Positions 16,799 to 25,165 of a DNA stretch of 64,000 bases are shown piece after piece (the stretch's first letter is position 1; every line of letters begins with the position of its first letter). Origin of the DNA: Caballeronia megalochromosomata (GTDB lineage: Bacteria > Pseudomonadota > Gammaproteobacteria > Burkholderiales > Burkholderiaceae). The stretch lies in NCBI GenBank assembly GCA_001580565.1, contig LRBF01000060.1:62001-126000 (forward strand), in the 5' to 3' direction. The translations under genes and the position numbers were made by a program. The notes below the pieces were generated by a model that worked only from the letters and a program-made list of their open reading frames with translations, ran no database searches and was not told the DNA's origin.

Positions 16799-18418
16799 GT
16801 GAACAGCTTTCCGCTATGGATACTTAAGCCGGACTTCCCCTATGAGGAAACACTTAACAGTTTTCTGAGACGAAGCGGTTGTCTAAACTTTGGGCGCTCT
16901 CTCGATTCAACGGCGCATACTCTGCTCGGACGTCACTCTTCCCTGAATGGCCTACCTGCTTGCGTTCAACGCTTCTGCGAAGCAACAGGACGTCTGTATG
17001 GTGACGAAGACGAAGTTCTCCACTCTCACACAGTGTACGACTACAGCTGCTGCGGATTGAGTACCACGGCAATCGTGACCTTCTACGAGCGGCTTCTATC
17101 GGGGCGACCAGGAGGTATCTGGCCTAGTCGGTTACCTATCATGTTCGCTTCGGACGGCGCCGAACATTTGCACTGCCCTGAATGCGACGAAGAGGCCCGC
17201 AAACTCTTAGGGTTCCGTTTCGATGACCGACGAACAACAGTGCCTTTCGTCGTGAAATGTCCATTTCATGAGGAGATGCTCCGACCGGAGCGCGCATTGC
17301 GCTTCCCCGACCTTTGTCGCGGAAAGCTTAACGTTCAGCAAGCGGAGAACGCAAAAAGCTTTGCTTTGCATTCTTACACGTGCATCGATACCGGCTATGT
17401 TGATTCGCCGTATCACCGGGACGCGATACTACGCCTTCTCAGTGATGCGGGATGGATGTCATTAGGCTGGAGACTTCGGAGGAGCGACCTAATACATTGC
17501 TTTCGAGATTTCTACTCGGCAGGCTTTGGAGATGCACGTTTAGATGAGTTATGCCGCAGTGAAAGCTTGATTGCAGAGGCGCTCAAAAATCTTCAGCGAG
17601 TGGACCGTGCGGTTCATCCTGTCTGGTGTATTTTATTGAGATGGTTCGCAGAAAATTGCGAATGCGTCAAACCACAAGCGTACATCTCGCGCGCCAAGGA
17701 TGCAGTGTATAACGCGGATGCTACGTCCGATAACGGGAGCACGAGAAAATTTTCCGAAGTCGGTCTCCCAAAGCGACTTCGTCCTTCGGTGGCGTCCACG
17801 TTCGAGGCGAAGAGCGGCTTCGGTGTTATGCCTCCACTCAGGTCGCCGAAGTTTAGTAAGCAGCAGCGTGACGTCGCCGCTATCCTTCTCGAATCGGGGA
17901 CATCAGTTGCGGAAATCGCCACAACGCTGCGACTATCGGTAGCTATGGTCTATCGAATCTACGAGGGTGTGGACGGCCTTAAGGTAGCTCGGAGAAAATC
18001 GGTGGAGCTAGCGCGCTTACACGATTCTCGTGAGAAGTGGCTAAAAACGAAGCGTCGAAATCCCCACCTTAATAGCACCGAGCTCCGAGCTACTGCTCCG
18101 GCTGTCTGGATGTATCTCTATCGTCACGACCGGCGTTGGTTAACGGAGAATTCTCCCCGGAAGACCGGACAGCGCCGACACCCTGCTCGCTCGCCCAACG
18201 AATATTTGAAGTCGCTGGTACACGATGCAATCGTCGACGCGTGCCAAAGCGATAGCCTACGTGGCCGAGCGGAGCTGTGGACCGTACCCTGGATGCGTGC
18301 AATGACCGGCGCGCCCGACAAAATCATACGCGGACTTGCAAGTCTCTCTCATCCAAGGTCGGCCTCAACCTTGTTGAATGGTCGTATAAGCGAGTGCTCC
18401 GAACAGAATGATAACTGA
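16799..18418 (+). CDS. TniQ/TnsD-family target-site selection protein 1, 539 aa
   Basis: A GTG start at 16799 is chosen because TAGGAGGGGG lies just upstream; the frame also opens from 16709 inside tnsC. The N-terminus (PDFPYEETLNSFLRRSG) is the TniQ signature (pdE.l.S.l.R). A zinc-finger of type CxxC...CxxH follows (HCPEC at 126-129, KCPFH at 154-157). A helix-turn-helix lies near residues 358-385 (VAEIATTLRLSVAMVYRIYE), and the C-terminal part is basic. TnsD/TniQ proteins recognise the insertion site and recruit TnsC. The frame is intact over its full length. A second, divergent TniQ follows, suggesting two different target choices. Confidence 0.85.
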   Translation: MNSFPLWILKPDFPYEETLNSFLRRSGCLNFGRSLDSTAHTLLGRHSSLNGLPACVQRFCEATGRLYGDEDEVLHSHTVYDYSCCGLSTTAIVTFYERLLSGRPGGIWPSRLPIMFASDGAEHLHCPECDEEARKLLGFRFDDRRTTVPFVVKCPFHEEMLRPERALRFPDLCRGKLNVQQAENAKSFALHSYTCIDTGYVDSPYHRDAILRLLSDAGWMSLGWRLRRSDLIHCFRDFYSAGFGDARLDELCRSESLIAEALKNLQRVDRAVHPVWCILLRWFAENCECVKPQAYISRAKDAVYNADATSDNGSTRKFSEVGLPKRLRPSVASTFEAKSGFGVMPPLRSPKFSKQQRDVAAILLESGTSVAEIATTLRLSVAMVYRIYEGVDGLKVARRKSVELARLHDSREKWLKTKRRNPHLNSTELRATAPAVWMYLYRHDRRWLTENSPRKTGQRRHPARSPNEYLKSLVHDAIVDACQSDSLRGRAELWTVPWMRAMTGAPDKIIRGLASLSHPRSASTLLNGRISECSEQNDN

Positions 18419-18479
18419 CAGGACGTTAATAATCGGTCGCTCTAAAGAACATACGACTGAGTGAAGCGGGAGGTAACAG

Positions 18480-20159
18480 ATGTCAAATGCGACGCCTTCG
18501 AACGCAAACTTGGGGACGCGAAGCTACGACCTTCCTTTCCTCACCGTGACGGACATCCACCCTGAGGAAACGATTGGAAGTTATCTTACGAGGCAGTCAG
18601 CTTTTAGTCACAGCTCAGGAAATCAATGGATACGCCATCAGCTCGATATATTAAGCAGACCGGGCAAGGTTATACCTTGCAGAATCGAAACATTATGCGA
18701 AATCTTTGGTTCGGCGCTTGGTTCCGCGTCGGAAGTGTTTCAGAACCATACGGGGCTTCCTGCATGGAAACTTCTGCTAGAGGATGATGACTGGTGGGAA
18801 GTCTTCGACGCTGCTATGGGCGAAGGAATGAGGGGTGTCGCTGCTAAGTTGGGCTTCGCCTACATGGGTCCACAGCATCGCTGCAAGCCAACAATCTGCC
18901 TCGAGTGCTTAAGACGGCAGGGTAAGTCGAAAACGGGCGCGTATTGGCGTCGTCAGGATTTTCTGCCTGGACGTACGGTGTGCCCTTTCGATAAGGAACC
19001 ACTCGTAACCTTTTGCCGCGCCTGCTCGCGCCTTTCTGTTGCTGAAATGGAGTGGCCGTCGCCGTCCCTCCGTTGTCGGTGTTCCGGCAAACTTGAGACA
19101 GTGCGTAAGTTCCACTCTGACAAGGACATTGCGTTAGAAGCGGAACTTGCTGATATCACGCAGAGCCTGATGAAGAGTCAAGTTTGCTTCGGCCTTACAA
19201 ACGGCGAATATCGCAATGCGATGCTTTCGGCGAAGAAGCGGTTGCGGCTTGGACTCGAAGGCCGAGCGGAGCGCGATGATTTGCGAGCCCTTCTCATAGA
19301 AACGGTTGGGGAGGCACAGCTTGATTGGTGGCAGATTAATTGTGATAGGAAAAACGTCTTCGTAAACGGCGCCTTCGGCGAGCAAGGGTCCAGAAATCTT
19401 GGCCAGAACGCCATACTGATTAAAGCGTACTTCGGAACCTTTGAGGCTTTCGAGGCAGCGTTGCAACGAGTGAATGACGGCCAATGGATGGCTGACGCGG
19501 ACCAATCGGACCGTGGGCGGAGTGGCGAAGACGCGCGGGTTCTTGGGGGTCCATCGACCAACGCGAACGGAAACCGAGACGTCAACCATTGGCTTGCACT
19601 CTCACCGAAGGACTTCAAGGCCCGACGTGACACCTATCGAGCCCGCGCACTCAGCATCAAGGAGGCTAACCTTGGACGCCATACGCTGAGTCGCAAATGC
19701 AGGGTCTTTCTCTCAAAGCTGGATGCAGTCTGGTTCGACCGCAATTTCCCTCCGCGTGTACCTGATAGGCGTTTGCGGCAAGACAGAGCTTCGAAAAAGG
19801 GTCGCCAACTTTCAGATGAGGACAAAGCAGCAGCGATTCGCAGCGCAAGGGCGAACTTCGACCTTACACCTCCTGCACGGCGCATTTCGGCAGCGATGCT
19901 ATTGGGAATCTATGGCTCGTACGGTAACGGACCGCACAAACTGTTAGACCATCCGCTTGTCGCATCTGCGCTCAATGAGTGTGTTGAACAGAAGGAAGAG
20001 TACAGAGTCAGGGTCGAGAGCGACTTGTGCGGCAGGGTGGCTCGTTTAGAGCCTGAATCGCCCTTGGCGCAGGCTGATGGATTCCTAGGTCTCACTAACG
20101 GTCAGCGGCAGGCAAGAATTATAAAGATAAGGAAATGGTTGGCCAGAAACAGGCGATAA
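18480..20159 (+). CDS. TniQ/TnsD-family target-site selection protein 2, 559 aa
   Basis: The N-terminus DIHPEETIGSYLTRQSAFS is again the TniQ signature. A zinc-binding region follows, with CLEC (about residue 140), CPFD (about 168, Asp where His is usual), and a further cysteine set (FCRAC, LRCRC). The C-terminal two-thirds are long and basic, as in TnsD proteins that contact the target DNA directly. The ATG at 18480 has GGGAGG nine bases upstream. The frame is uninterrupted. The sequence differs strongly from the first TniQ of this operon, so it is not a recent duplicate. It would direct the transposition complex to its own site. Confidence 0.83.
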   Translation: MSNATPSNANLGTRSYDLPFLTVTDIHPEETIGSYLTRQSAFSHSSGNQWIRHQLDILSRPGKVIPCRIETLCEIFGSALGSASEVFQNHTGLPAWKLLLEDDDWWEVFDAAMGEGMRGVAAKLGFAYMGPQHRCKPTICLECLRRQGKSKTGAYWRRQDFLPGRTVCPFDKEPLVTFCRACSRLSVAEMEWPSPSLRCRCSGKLETVRKFHSDKDIALEAELADITQSLMKSQVCFGLTNGEYRNAMLSAKKRLRLGLEGRAERDDLRALLIETVGEAQLDWWQINCDRKNVFVNGAFGEQGSRNLGQNAILIKAYFGTFEAFEAALQRVNDGQWMADADQSDRGRSGEDARVLGGPSTNANGNRDVNHWLALSPKDFKARRDTYRARALSIKEANLGRHTLSRKCRVFLSKLDAVWFDRNFPPRVPDRRLRQDRASKKGRQLSDEDKAAAIRSARANFDLTPPARRISAAMLLGIYGSYGNGPHKLLDHPLVASALNECVEQKEEYRVRVESDLCGRVARLEPESPLAQADGFLGLTNGQRQARIIKIRKWLARNRR

Positions 20160-20233
20160 CAAGCGAATTTTATAACTTAAGAGTCCAATGCATTCGACGT
20201 CGCATAAGCGTGCTGTTGTGCAAGGAGGTTACC

Positions 20234-21214
20234 ATGGAAACAAGGATGGTTGGCCACAAGGGCAAAAAGACAGGTGATTGTTCGACGTTCCCTTTCTCGG
20301 AAGAGCGAGCATTGGCGATTCGGATGGCGGCCGAGACGACGACCAGAAACCCTTTGTCGTTAGAGGAAATCCGGTCCGGGAAAGTTATTCTTCGAGAGCT
20401 TCCTGGTCATCCGATTGTTAGTTGGCCAATATATGTCCCACCTCGCGACCCTCGAGGAGTTAAAACAGGCAGCGAGTTTGAATGTTGGAAGAAGCCGCAA
20501 GAAAGCAAAAAAGGCATCCCGGGCTACTACTTCTCTCTAAAGAGACAAGACGTGCTTAACTGCCACTCCGCATTAGAAGGGCGACTTTTATCCTTCTTCG
20601 ACTTCTGTCCGTTTGTTCTCGAGGCTCGTAGTCAGTACCCAGCGTGGAGAAGAGAGGAATACGAACGTTATAACCGAGAAGGGTGGAGCTTCCCTAAGAA
20701 CAAGGTACTTACGGTCGACTTTTTATTAACTCTGCAGGTTCCTGGTATTCCGTACAACCTTTATCACGCGGTATCTGGCAAGCCATTTAGCCTTCTTCAC
20801 GAGGAGAGAGTCGAGACGCGACACTCTAAAGAAATTTCATTGGTTAGCCAATGGTCCGCTTCTCACGAGGTTATGCACGAGTTCACGGTATCTGACACTG
20901 AGTATAGCAATTACCTTTTTCTCAACCAACTAATGCTATACACGAACGTATCGGATTACTGTTTTAATGCCTACTTGTTCGCGCGCAATCTCATGCGTTC
21001 ATCGGCCGGAGGTAGCCTCGACCGCGTAGTAGGGATGATGGGGCGCCGCATTGGGTTTTCGTTGGACGACTCCTATCGGCTCTTCGCCGTAGCCATCTTC
21101 CTTGGCTACCTTGAGCCCGACCACCGGTTCAAACTTGACGTGGACGAACCCGTTTTTCTTTTGGGTCGTGACAAAAATAAGAGCGCGAAATCAATCCGGG
21201 GGCACGCGCTTTAG
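20234..21214 (+). CDS. tnsA: TnsA-like endonuclease, 326 aa
   Basis: ATG 20234 follows a near-perfect AAGGAGG. The central region fits the TnsA restriction-endonuclease-like fold: Glu115 in HSALEGRLLSFFDFCP, Asp162 in VLTVDFLLTL and Lys183 in HAVSGKP. These match the catalytic Glu-Asp-Lys set of Tn7 TnsA in order and spacing. The segment FTVSDTEYSNYLFLNQLMLY resembles the start of the TnsA C-terminal domain. TnsA cuts the 5' ends of the transposon while TnsB cuts the 3' ends, giving cut-and-paste movement. Here the nuclease residues look intact although the partner TnsB lacks its nuclease core. Confidence 0.75.
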   Translation: METRMVGHKGKKTGDCSTFPFSEERALAIRMAAETTTRNPLSLEEIRSGKVILRELPGHPIVSWPIYVPPRDPRGVKTGSEFECWKKPQESKKGIPGYYFSLKRQDVLNCHSALEGRLLSFFDFCPFVLEARSQYPAWRREEYERYNREGWSFPKNKVLTVDFLLTLQVPGIPYNLYHAVSGKPFSLLHEERVETRHSKEISLVSQWSASHEVMHEFTVSDTEYSNYLFLNQLMLYTNVSDYCFNAYLFARNLMRSSAGGSLDRVVGMMGRRIGFSLDDSYRLFAVAIFLGYLEPDHRFKLDVDEPVFLLGRDKNKSAKSIRGHAL

Positions 21215-21273
21215 CGGCCGTGGTGTGGTCAAGACTTCGCTTAATCGCGCAAGAATATCTCGTAGGAGGCTCT

Positions 21274-22795
21274 ATGTTCGAGCGTATCAAAGCCCTCTTC
21301 GAACGGATGCCGTTCCCGCGCATGGCGCTTCTTGTAAGGCGGATTCGCGGTGGACACGAAGAATTCTGGAGATTCTTATGCTCGGACGATGAGCACGCTT
21401 ACATGTTCAGAATGAGCGACCGTCCTCCCAAGAACTCGAGGATGCCAACGGTGTGGTCGCTTAAAGCCGTTTCACGAATGAAAAGAGACGGGGTTTTACG
21501 GCACGTTAGCGAGCGATTCGTCCCCGAGTGGATGCAGGAAATGGATGTAAATGAAGAGTATAAGCGCACTGGGTTCAAATGGGACTTTATCGAGGATGTT
21601 GTACGCAAAACCGAGGACGCACTCATTACAAGCGCAAAGGTGCGTAGTGAGTCGCTTAACAACGCGGTGAGCGCCATAAACAAAGCCCGGCGGCCGCAGG
21701 ATGCCGAACTAAAAATAAGTCAAGCGATGACATGGTTGACTCGGCGATGGTATTACGCAGGGCACAAAAATTGTATGGCGCATCGCAATCCCGAAAAGGG
21801 GGGCAAAGGCGGCATTAAAAAGGATTTTGGAGTAAAAAAGGGCCGACCTAACAGCAACGTGGAACTGGACAAAAACACGCCGTTCAAGGGCGTCAACTTC
21901 AATCGGCGACGTAAGCGGCAGTTTTTGAAAATATTGTTCCAGCAAGTTTGCGAGAATAATCTGGATGTGCGTGAGGCGATTGATATATTTTATCTTCGGG
22001 CCGTCGGATTTTTCAAGAAAGACGGGGTTGTACAATCTCGTCCCATTGCACGCGGAAAGCTTCCAGAACGGGCTTACTTGATTCGATGGGCACACAACGT
22101 TGTTAAGACGTTAGACGCTCAGATTGCAAAACTCGGTCAGAAGGAGTGGGACCAAAAGAAGCGAGCACGGGTTGGCAACGCGGAGGATATCACCGAACGT
22201 ATCTTGCCGTACAGCGCCGAAAGGTGTGGTTACGGTCGGTCGGGCTAAATATTCCTCTAATGCTCTGCGCGATTATGCCGATAGTTGGGAGGCGTCGCGT
22301 AAAAAGGGTGAGCCGTCTGCGCCGGTCGAGCTTTATGGATTTTCGGAAACCAAACAGTATCTGTTGTGGAAGGAGCCGGACGGTGACCTCTCGCTTCTTG
22401 AGGCTACAAAACGTACGGAGGCGAATTTCGGCGAAGCCACGGATTGGATGCATTCTTGCATCAACCGTATGAAAAGCGCGGCTTCGCGGGCTGAGCGAGT
22501 TAAGAGGGGAAACAACACTCTTGCGAAAACGAAAGAACGGGTTCTGGCAGAGGTCGATGGATTGCCAATTCCGAAAGACTCGTCAGGTACGCGTGCAAAC
22601 CGACAAGCGGCAAACAACGAGCTGCAACTACAAGACTTCGCTGAAGGACTTAAAGTAGTTGGATTAGACCAAGATGACATCGACGCAGCTATTGACAGAA
22701 TAAGCGATGCTGGTGCCGAACAACCGGAGAAGCGGTTGGTCAAGACGGTCATGTCGGTCAACACCTCACAGATTATAGATACAGATTTTGATTAG
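21274..22795 (+). pseudogene. tnsB: TnsB-like transposase lacking the DDE catalytic core, frameshifted
   Basis: ATG 21274 has AGGAGG at ideal spacing. The first 290 residues match the N-terminal DNA-binding part of TnsB/Mu-type transposases, including RRWYYAGHKNCMAHR, then KKGRP and a segment ending KKRARVGNAED. Family members continue here with GPG...DAT and a DDE nuclease domain of roughly 250-300 residues. Instead the sequence passes straight to ERILPYSAE, which belongs just before the C-terminal barrel. A +1 frame change near 22215 is then needed: the first frame stops at 22248, while the second carries VVTVGRAKYSSNALRDYADS and the Mu-type C-terminal domain to 22795. The gene therefore cannot encode an active transposase. 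Confidence 0.75.
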
Positions 22796-23223
22796 TTGCT
22801 CGCTATCCTCGAATAGCGGCGCCCTGCAGGGGTTTGTCCGGGTCTCGAAAGGAGATTGCACTTGCTGGCAGGGATGCCGCGCGGACGCGGCGGGTACCGC
22901 CTTGTTCCGTTTGACTGGGGTAGTTGCGTGACCCTGAGCGCAACTCACCGAATCTCTCGAACCTCGCTGGTAGTATTGATAGGCGGGGCTCTGCGACCAG
23001 AATGGGGGTGCTGGTTCAGCTCTTCATTCAGCCGATGTTTTTGCATGTCACACGACGACAACGGGTTTGCCGGCGACCGACGGCGAAGGAATCGAGTATG
23101 CGAGGTCCATGAATGTGGCCTTGAGCAGCGTTATGTCTCCGAATATATTACGACGTCCGGCGCGATGCCATGTTTCCTGCGGCATGCCGGACATGATCTT
23201 CGGCTTATCGACGGGAGCAGCGC
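22796..23223. other. Right border region of the accessory DNA, no gene
   Basis: GC content and codon style change across this stretch from island to chromosome. Two inverted repeats are visible: CGCTAT/ATAGCG at 22801-22818, right after the tnsB remnant, and AGTTGCG/CGCAACT at 22922-22945. Neither is followed by a T tract. An open frame at 22856-23227 has a possible ribosome-binding site but no protein-like features beyond that. No tRNA or direct repeat marking an attachment site was recognised. Confidence 0.45.
22922..22945. repeat. Inverted repeat, 7-bp arms
   Basis: AGTTGCG at 22922-22928 and CGCAACT at 22939-22945 are exact reverse complements separated by 10 bases. It lies in the border region between the Tn7-like locus and the chromosome. 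Its role is unknown; it could be a weak terminator or part of an element end. Confidence 0.4.
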
Positions 23224-24138
23224 ATGAATCGACGCCTGATGGCGGCAATCGCGGTATCGGTTTTCCTCGCGGCGTGCGGCTCGGTCGCGCCGGGCACGAC
23301 CGCGCAGACGGTGCCGCTCGCGGGCACGCCGAACGGCGTCGCCGTGCGCGATTCGGACGGCGCCGTGTTCGTCACCGATGACAGAACCAACGGCATCGTG
23401 ATGACGACGCATATCGGCGAAGAGGACGCGCCCGCGTTCTCGCTCTATGCGCGCATTCCGGCGGCCGCGGGCGAGCGCACCGGGTTGAGCCAGATCGCGT
23501 TCGCGCCGAACGGGCATCTGCTCGTCGAGCAATTCGGTTTCGGCACGGCGGCCGCGGTCTTCGATGTCGCGCCGAGCGGTCAGGTCGCGCTCGCGTCGGA
23601 CACGAATTCCGCGCGGCGGCGTCTGGGCTTGCTCGTGCTCGACAGCGGCACGTTTTTGTCGAGCTGGTTCGTGAAGGAGGGCAGCGCGCCGCCCGCAGGC
23701 GGCGTCAGTGTGATCACGCGCGGCACGGCGCCCCGGCAGATGATCGAGCGCGACATTGTCACCGGGCTGGGCAAGCCGGTCGGGCTCGCGGCGGTCGGCG
23801 ACATGCTCTATGTCAGCGATCAGGCCGCGAATCGCATCTACAAAGTGGATTTGCAGGCGGCGCGGGCGGCAAGCGCGCCCGTACCCGCCAGCGATGTCTT
23901 CGCAACCGTCGACGCCCCCGACCTGATGGCCGCGACGCCCGACGGCACGCTGTACACGAAATGCGGCGCGCACGCCGTGTGCAGCTTCTCGAAGCGCGGC
24001 CGGCCCACGGTCGTCGCCGACGGTTTCGAAGCGCCGCGCGGCGTCGCGGTGGATGTCGCCCGCAAACGCCTGATCGCGGTGGACCGGTCGAGCGCGCCGG
24101 ACAAGCCGAGCGCGCTGCGCGTAGTGCCGATCCGATGA
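23224..24138 (+). CDS. Lipoprotein with SMP-30/NHL-type beta-propeller, 304 aa
   Basis: The N-terminus (MNRRLMAAIAVSVFLAACGS) is a lipoprotein signal with lipobox LAAC, so the mature protein is anchored by a lipidated Cys17 or Cys18. The rest consists of repeated blade-like segments (GTPNGVAVRDSDGAVFVTDD, GLSQIAFAPNGHLLVEQFG, GKPVGLAAVGDMLYVSDQAA, APRGVAVDVARKRLIAVD) typical of gluconolactonase/SMP-30 and NHL propellers. It may bind or hydrolyse a small ligand in the periplasm; the substrate is unknown. It is the first gene with chromosomal GC-rich codon use. It is convergent with the sugar-binding protein gene, stops seven bases apart. Confidence 0.78.
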   Translation: MNRRLMAAIAVSVFLAACGSVAPGTTAQTVPLAGTPNGVAVRDSDGAVFVTDDRTNGIVMTTHIGEEDAPAFSLYARIPAAAGERTGLSQIAFAPNGHLLVEQFGFGTAAAVFDVAPSGQVALASDTNSARRRLGLLVLDSGTFLSSWFVKEGSAPPAGGVSVITRGTAPRQMIERDIVTGLGKPVGLAAVGDMLYVSDQAANRIYKVDLQAARAASAPVPASDVFATVDAPDLMAATPDGTLYTKCGAHAVCSFSKRGRPTVVADGFEAPRGVAVDVARKRLIAVDRSSAPDKPSALRVVPIR

Positions 24139-24145
24139 CGCTGCC

Positions 24146-25093
24146 TTAACGCGGCGACGACCAGCCCTTGTAGCTGCCGACGTTCTCCCGCGTGACGAGC
24201 GTGGACGGCAGCAGAATCGTCGAGTTGCTCGGCTTCTTGCCGTTCATGAGGTCATAGCCGACGCTCACCGCCTGCTGCGCCATCGCCCACGGGTCCTGGC
24301 TCGCCGACGCCTGCACCATCGTGTCGGACTTGAGCGCCGTTTCGATATCGGGCGCGCCATCCACCGACGTGATCACGATGTTGTTCCGATGCAGCTGCTT
24401 CGCCGCGAGGTCCGTGCCGATCGCCTGCGGATCGTTGATCGCGAATACGCCGTCGAGTTTCGGGAAGCGCGTGAGATAACCCTGCATCGCGTTCATGCCG
24501 CCTTCGCGCGAGCCTTTCGCGTCCTGATCGTCGGACAGGACCTTGATGCCCGGGTTCTTCGCGAGCACGGACTTGCAGCCGTTCACGCGATCGATCACAG
24601 CCGAGACCTGCGGCCCGTTCTCGATCACCACGTTGCCCTTGCCGTTGAGCTTCTTCGCCAGAAAATCGCAGGAAATTTCGCCGGCCTGCACGTTGTTGGT
24701 CTGCACGGTCGCGTCCGCGCCCGCCGCGGCGACGTCGACCGCGACCACCACGATGCCCGCCTTCTGCGCCTTCTTCACCGCCGGCTCGATCGCCTTCGGA
24801 TCGACGGCGTTCAGCAGAATCAGATCGACGTGCGCCGAGATGAAGTTGTCGATCTGCGTGAACTGCTTGTTCATGTCGTAATCCGACGACACCGCCTGCA
24901 CCTTGGCGTTCGGGTTGATCGCCTTGGCTTTCGCTTCCGCGCCGCGCGCGATGGTGACGAAGTACGGGTTGCCGAGCGAGCCGACCGTGATGCCGACGGA
25001 TTTCAACTGCTTGTCGGCGGCGTGCGCGGATAGCGACAGGGTGAAACCGAGAGCGAGTGCGACGCTGGCGAAAAGCTTATTGTGTTTGCGCAT
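24146..25093 (-). CDS. Periplasmic sugar-binding protein of a ribose-type ABC transporter, 315 aa
   Basis: A Sec signal (MRKHNKLFASVALALGFTL, cleaved near LSAHA) is followed by a type I periplasmic binding fold. SVGITVGSLGNPYFVTIARG, the NAVDPKAIEPAVKKAQKAG hinge region and NDPQAIG are characteristic of the RbsB/ChvE family. It captures a sugar and delivers it to the permease and ATPase encoded just upstream in the same operon (25166-27773). ATG 25093 is preceded by GGAGACAAC. The sugar cannot be read from sequence. This is the last gene of the operon. Confidence 0.92.
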   Translation of the reverse strand: MRKHNKLFASVALALGFTLSLSAHAADKQLKSVGITVGSLGNPYFVTIARGAEAKAKAINPNAKVQAVSSDYDMNKQFTQIDNFISAHVDLILLNAVDPKAIEPAVKKAQKAGIVVVAVDVAAAGADATVQTNNVQAGEISCDFLAKKLNGKGNVVIENGPQVSAVIDRVNGCKSVLAKNPGIKVLSDDQDAKGSREGGMNAMQGYLTRFPKLDGVFAINDPQAIGTDLAAKQLHRNNIVITSVDGAPDIETALKSDTMVQASASQDPWAMAQQAVSVGYDLMNGKKPSNSTILLPSTLVTRENVGSYKGWSSPR

Positions 25094-25165
25094 GTTGTTG
25101 TCTCCAGTGGGTCCTTTTTTCGAGAGCGGGCGCACGCGGACCCGAATGCGCCCGAATAGCGAAAT

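Noticed and set aside
15352..22795. CRISPR-associated transposon (CAST)
   Set aside because: No Cas genes or repeat-spacer array are seen in the window; both selectors are long TnsD/TniQ types rather than the short Cas-linked TniQ.
22856..23227. Open frame with a plausible ribosome-binding site at the island border
   Set aside because: Cys/Arg/Ser-rich composition, no motif, and it overlaps the start of the lipoprotein gene in another frame.
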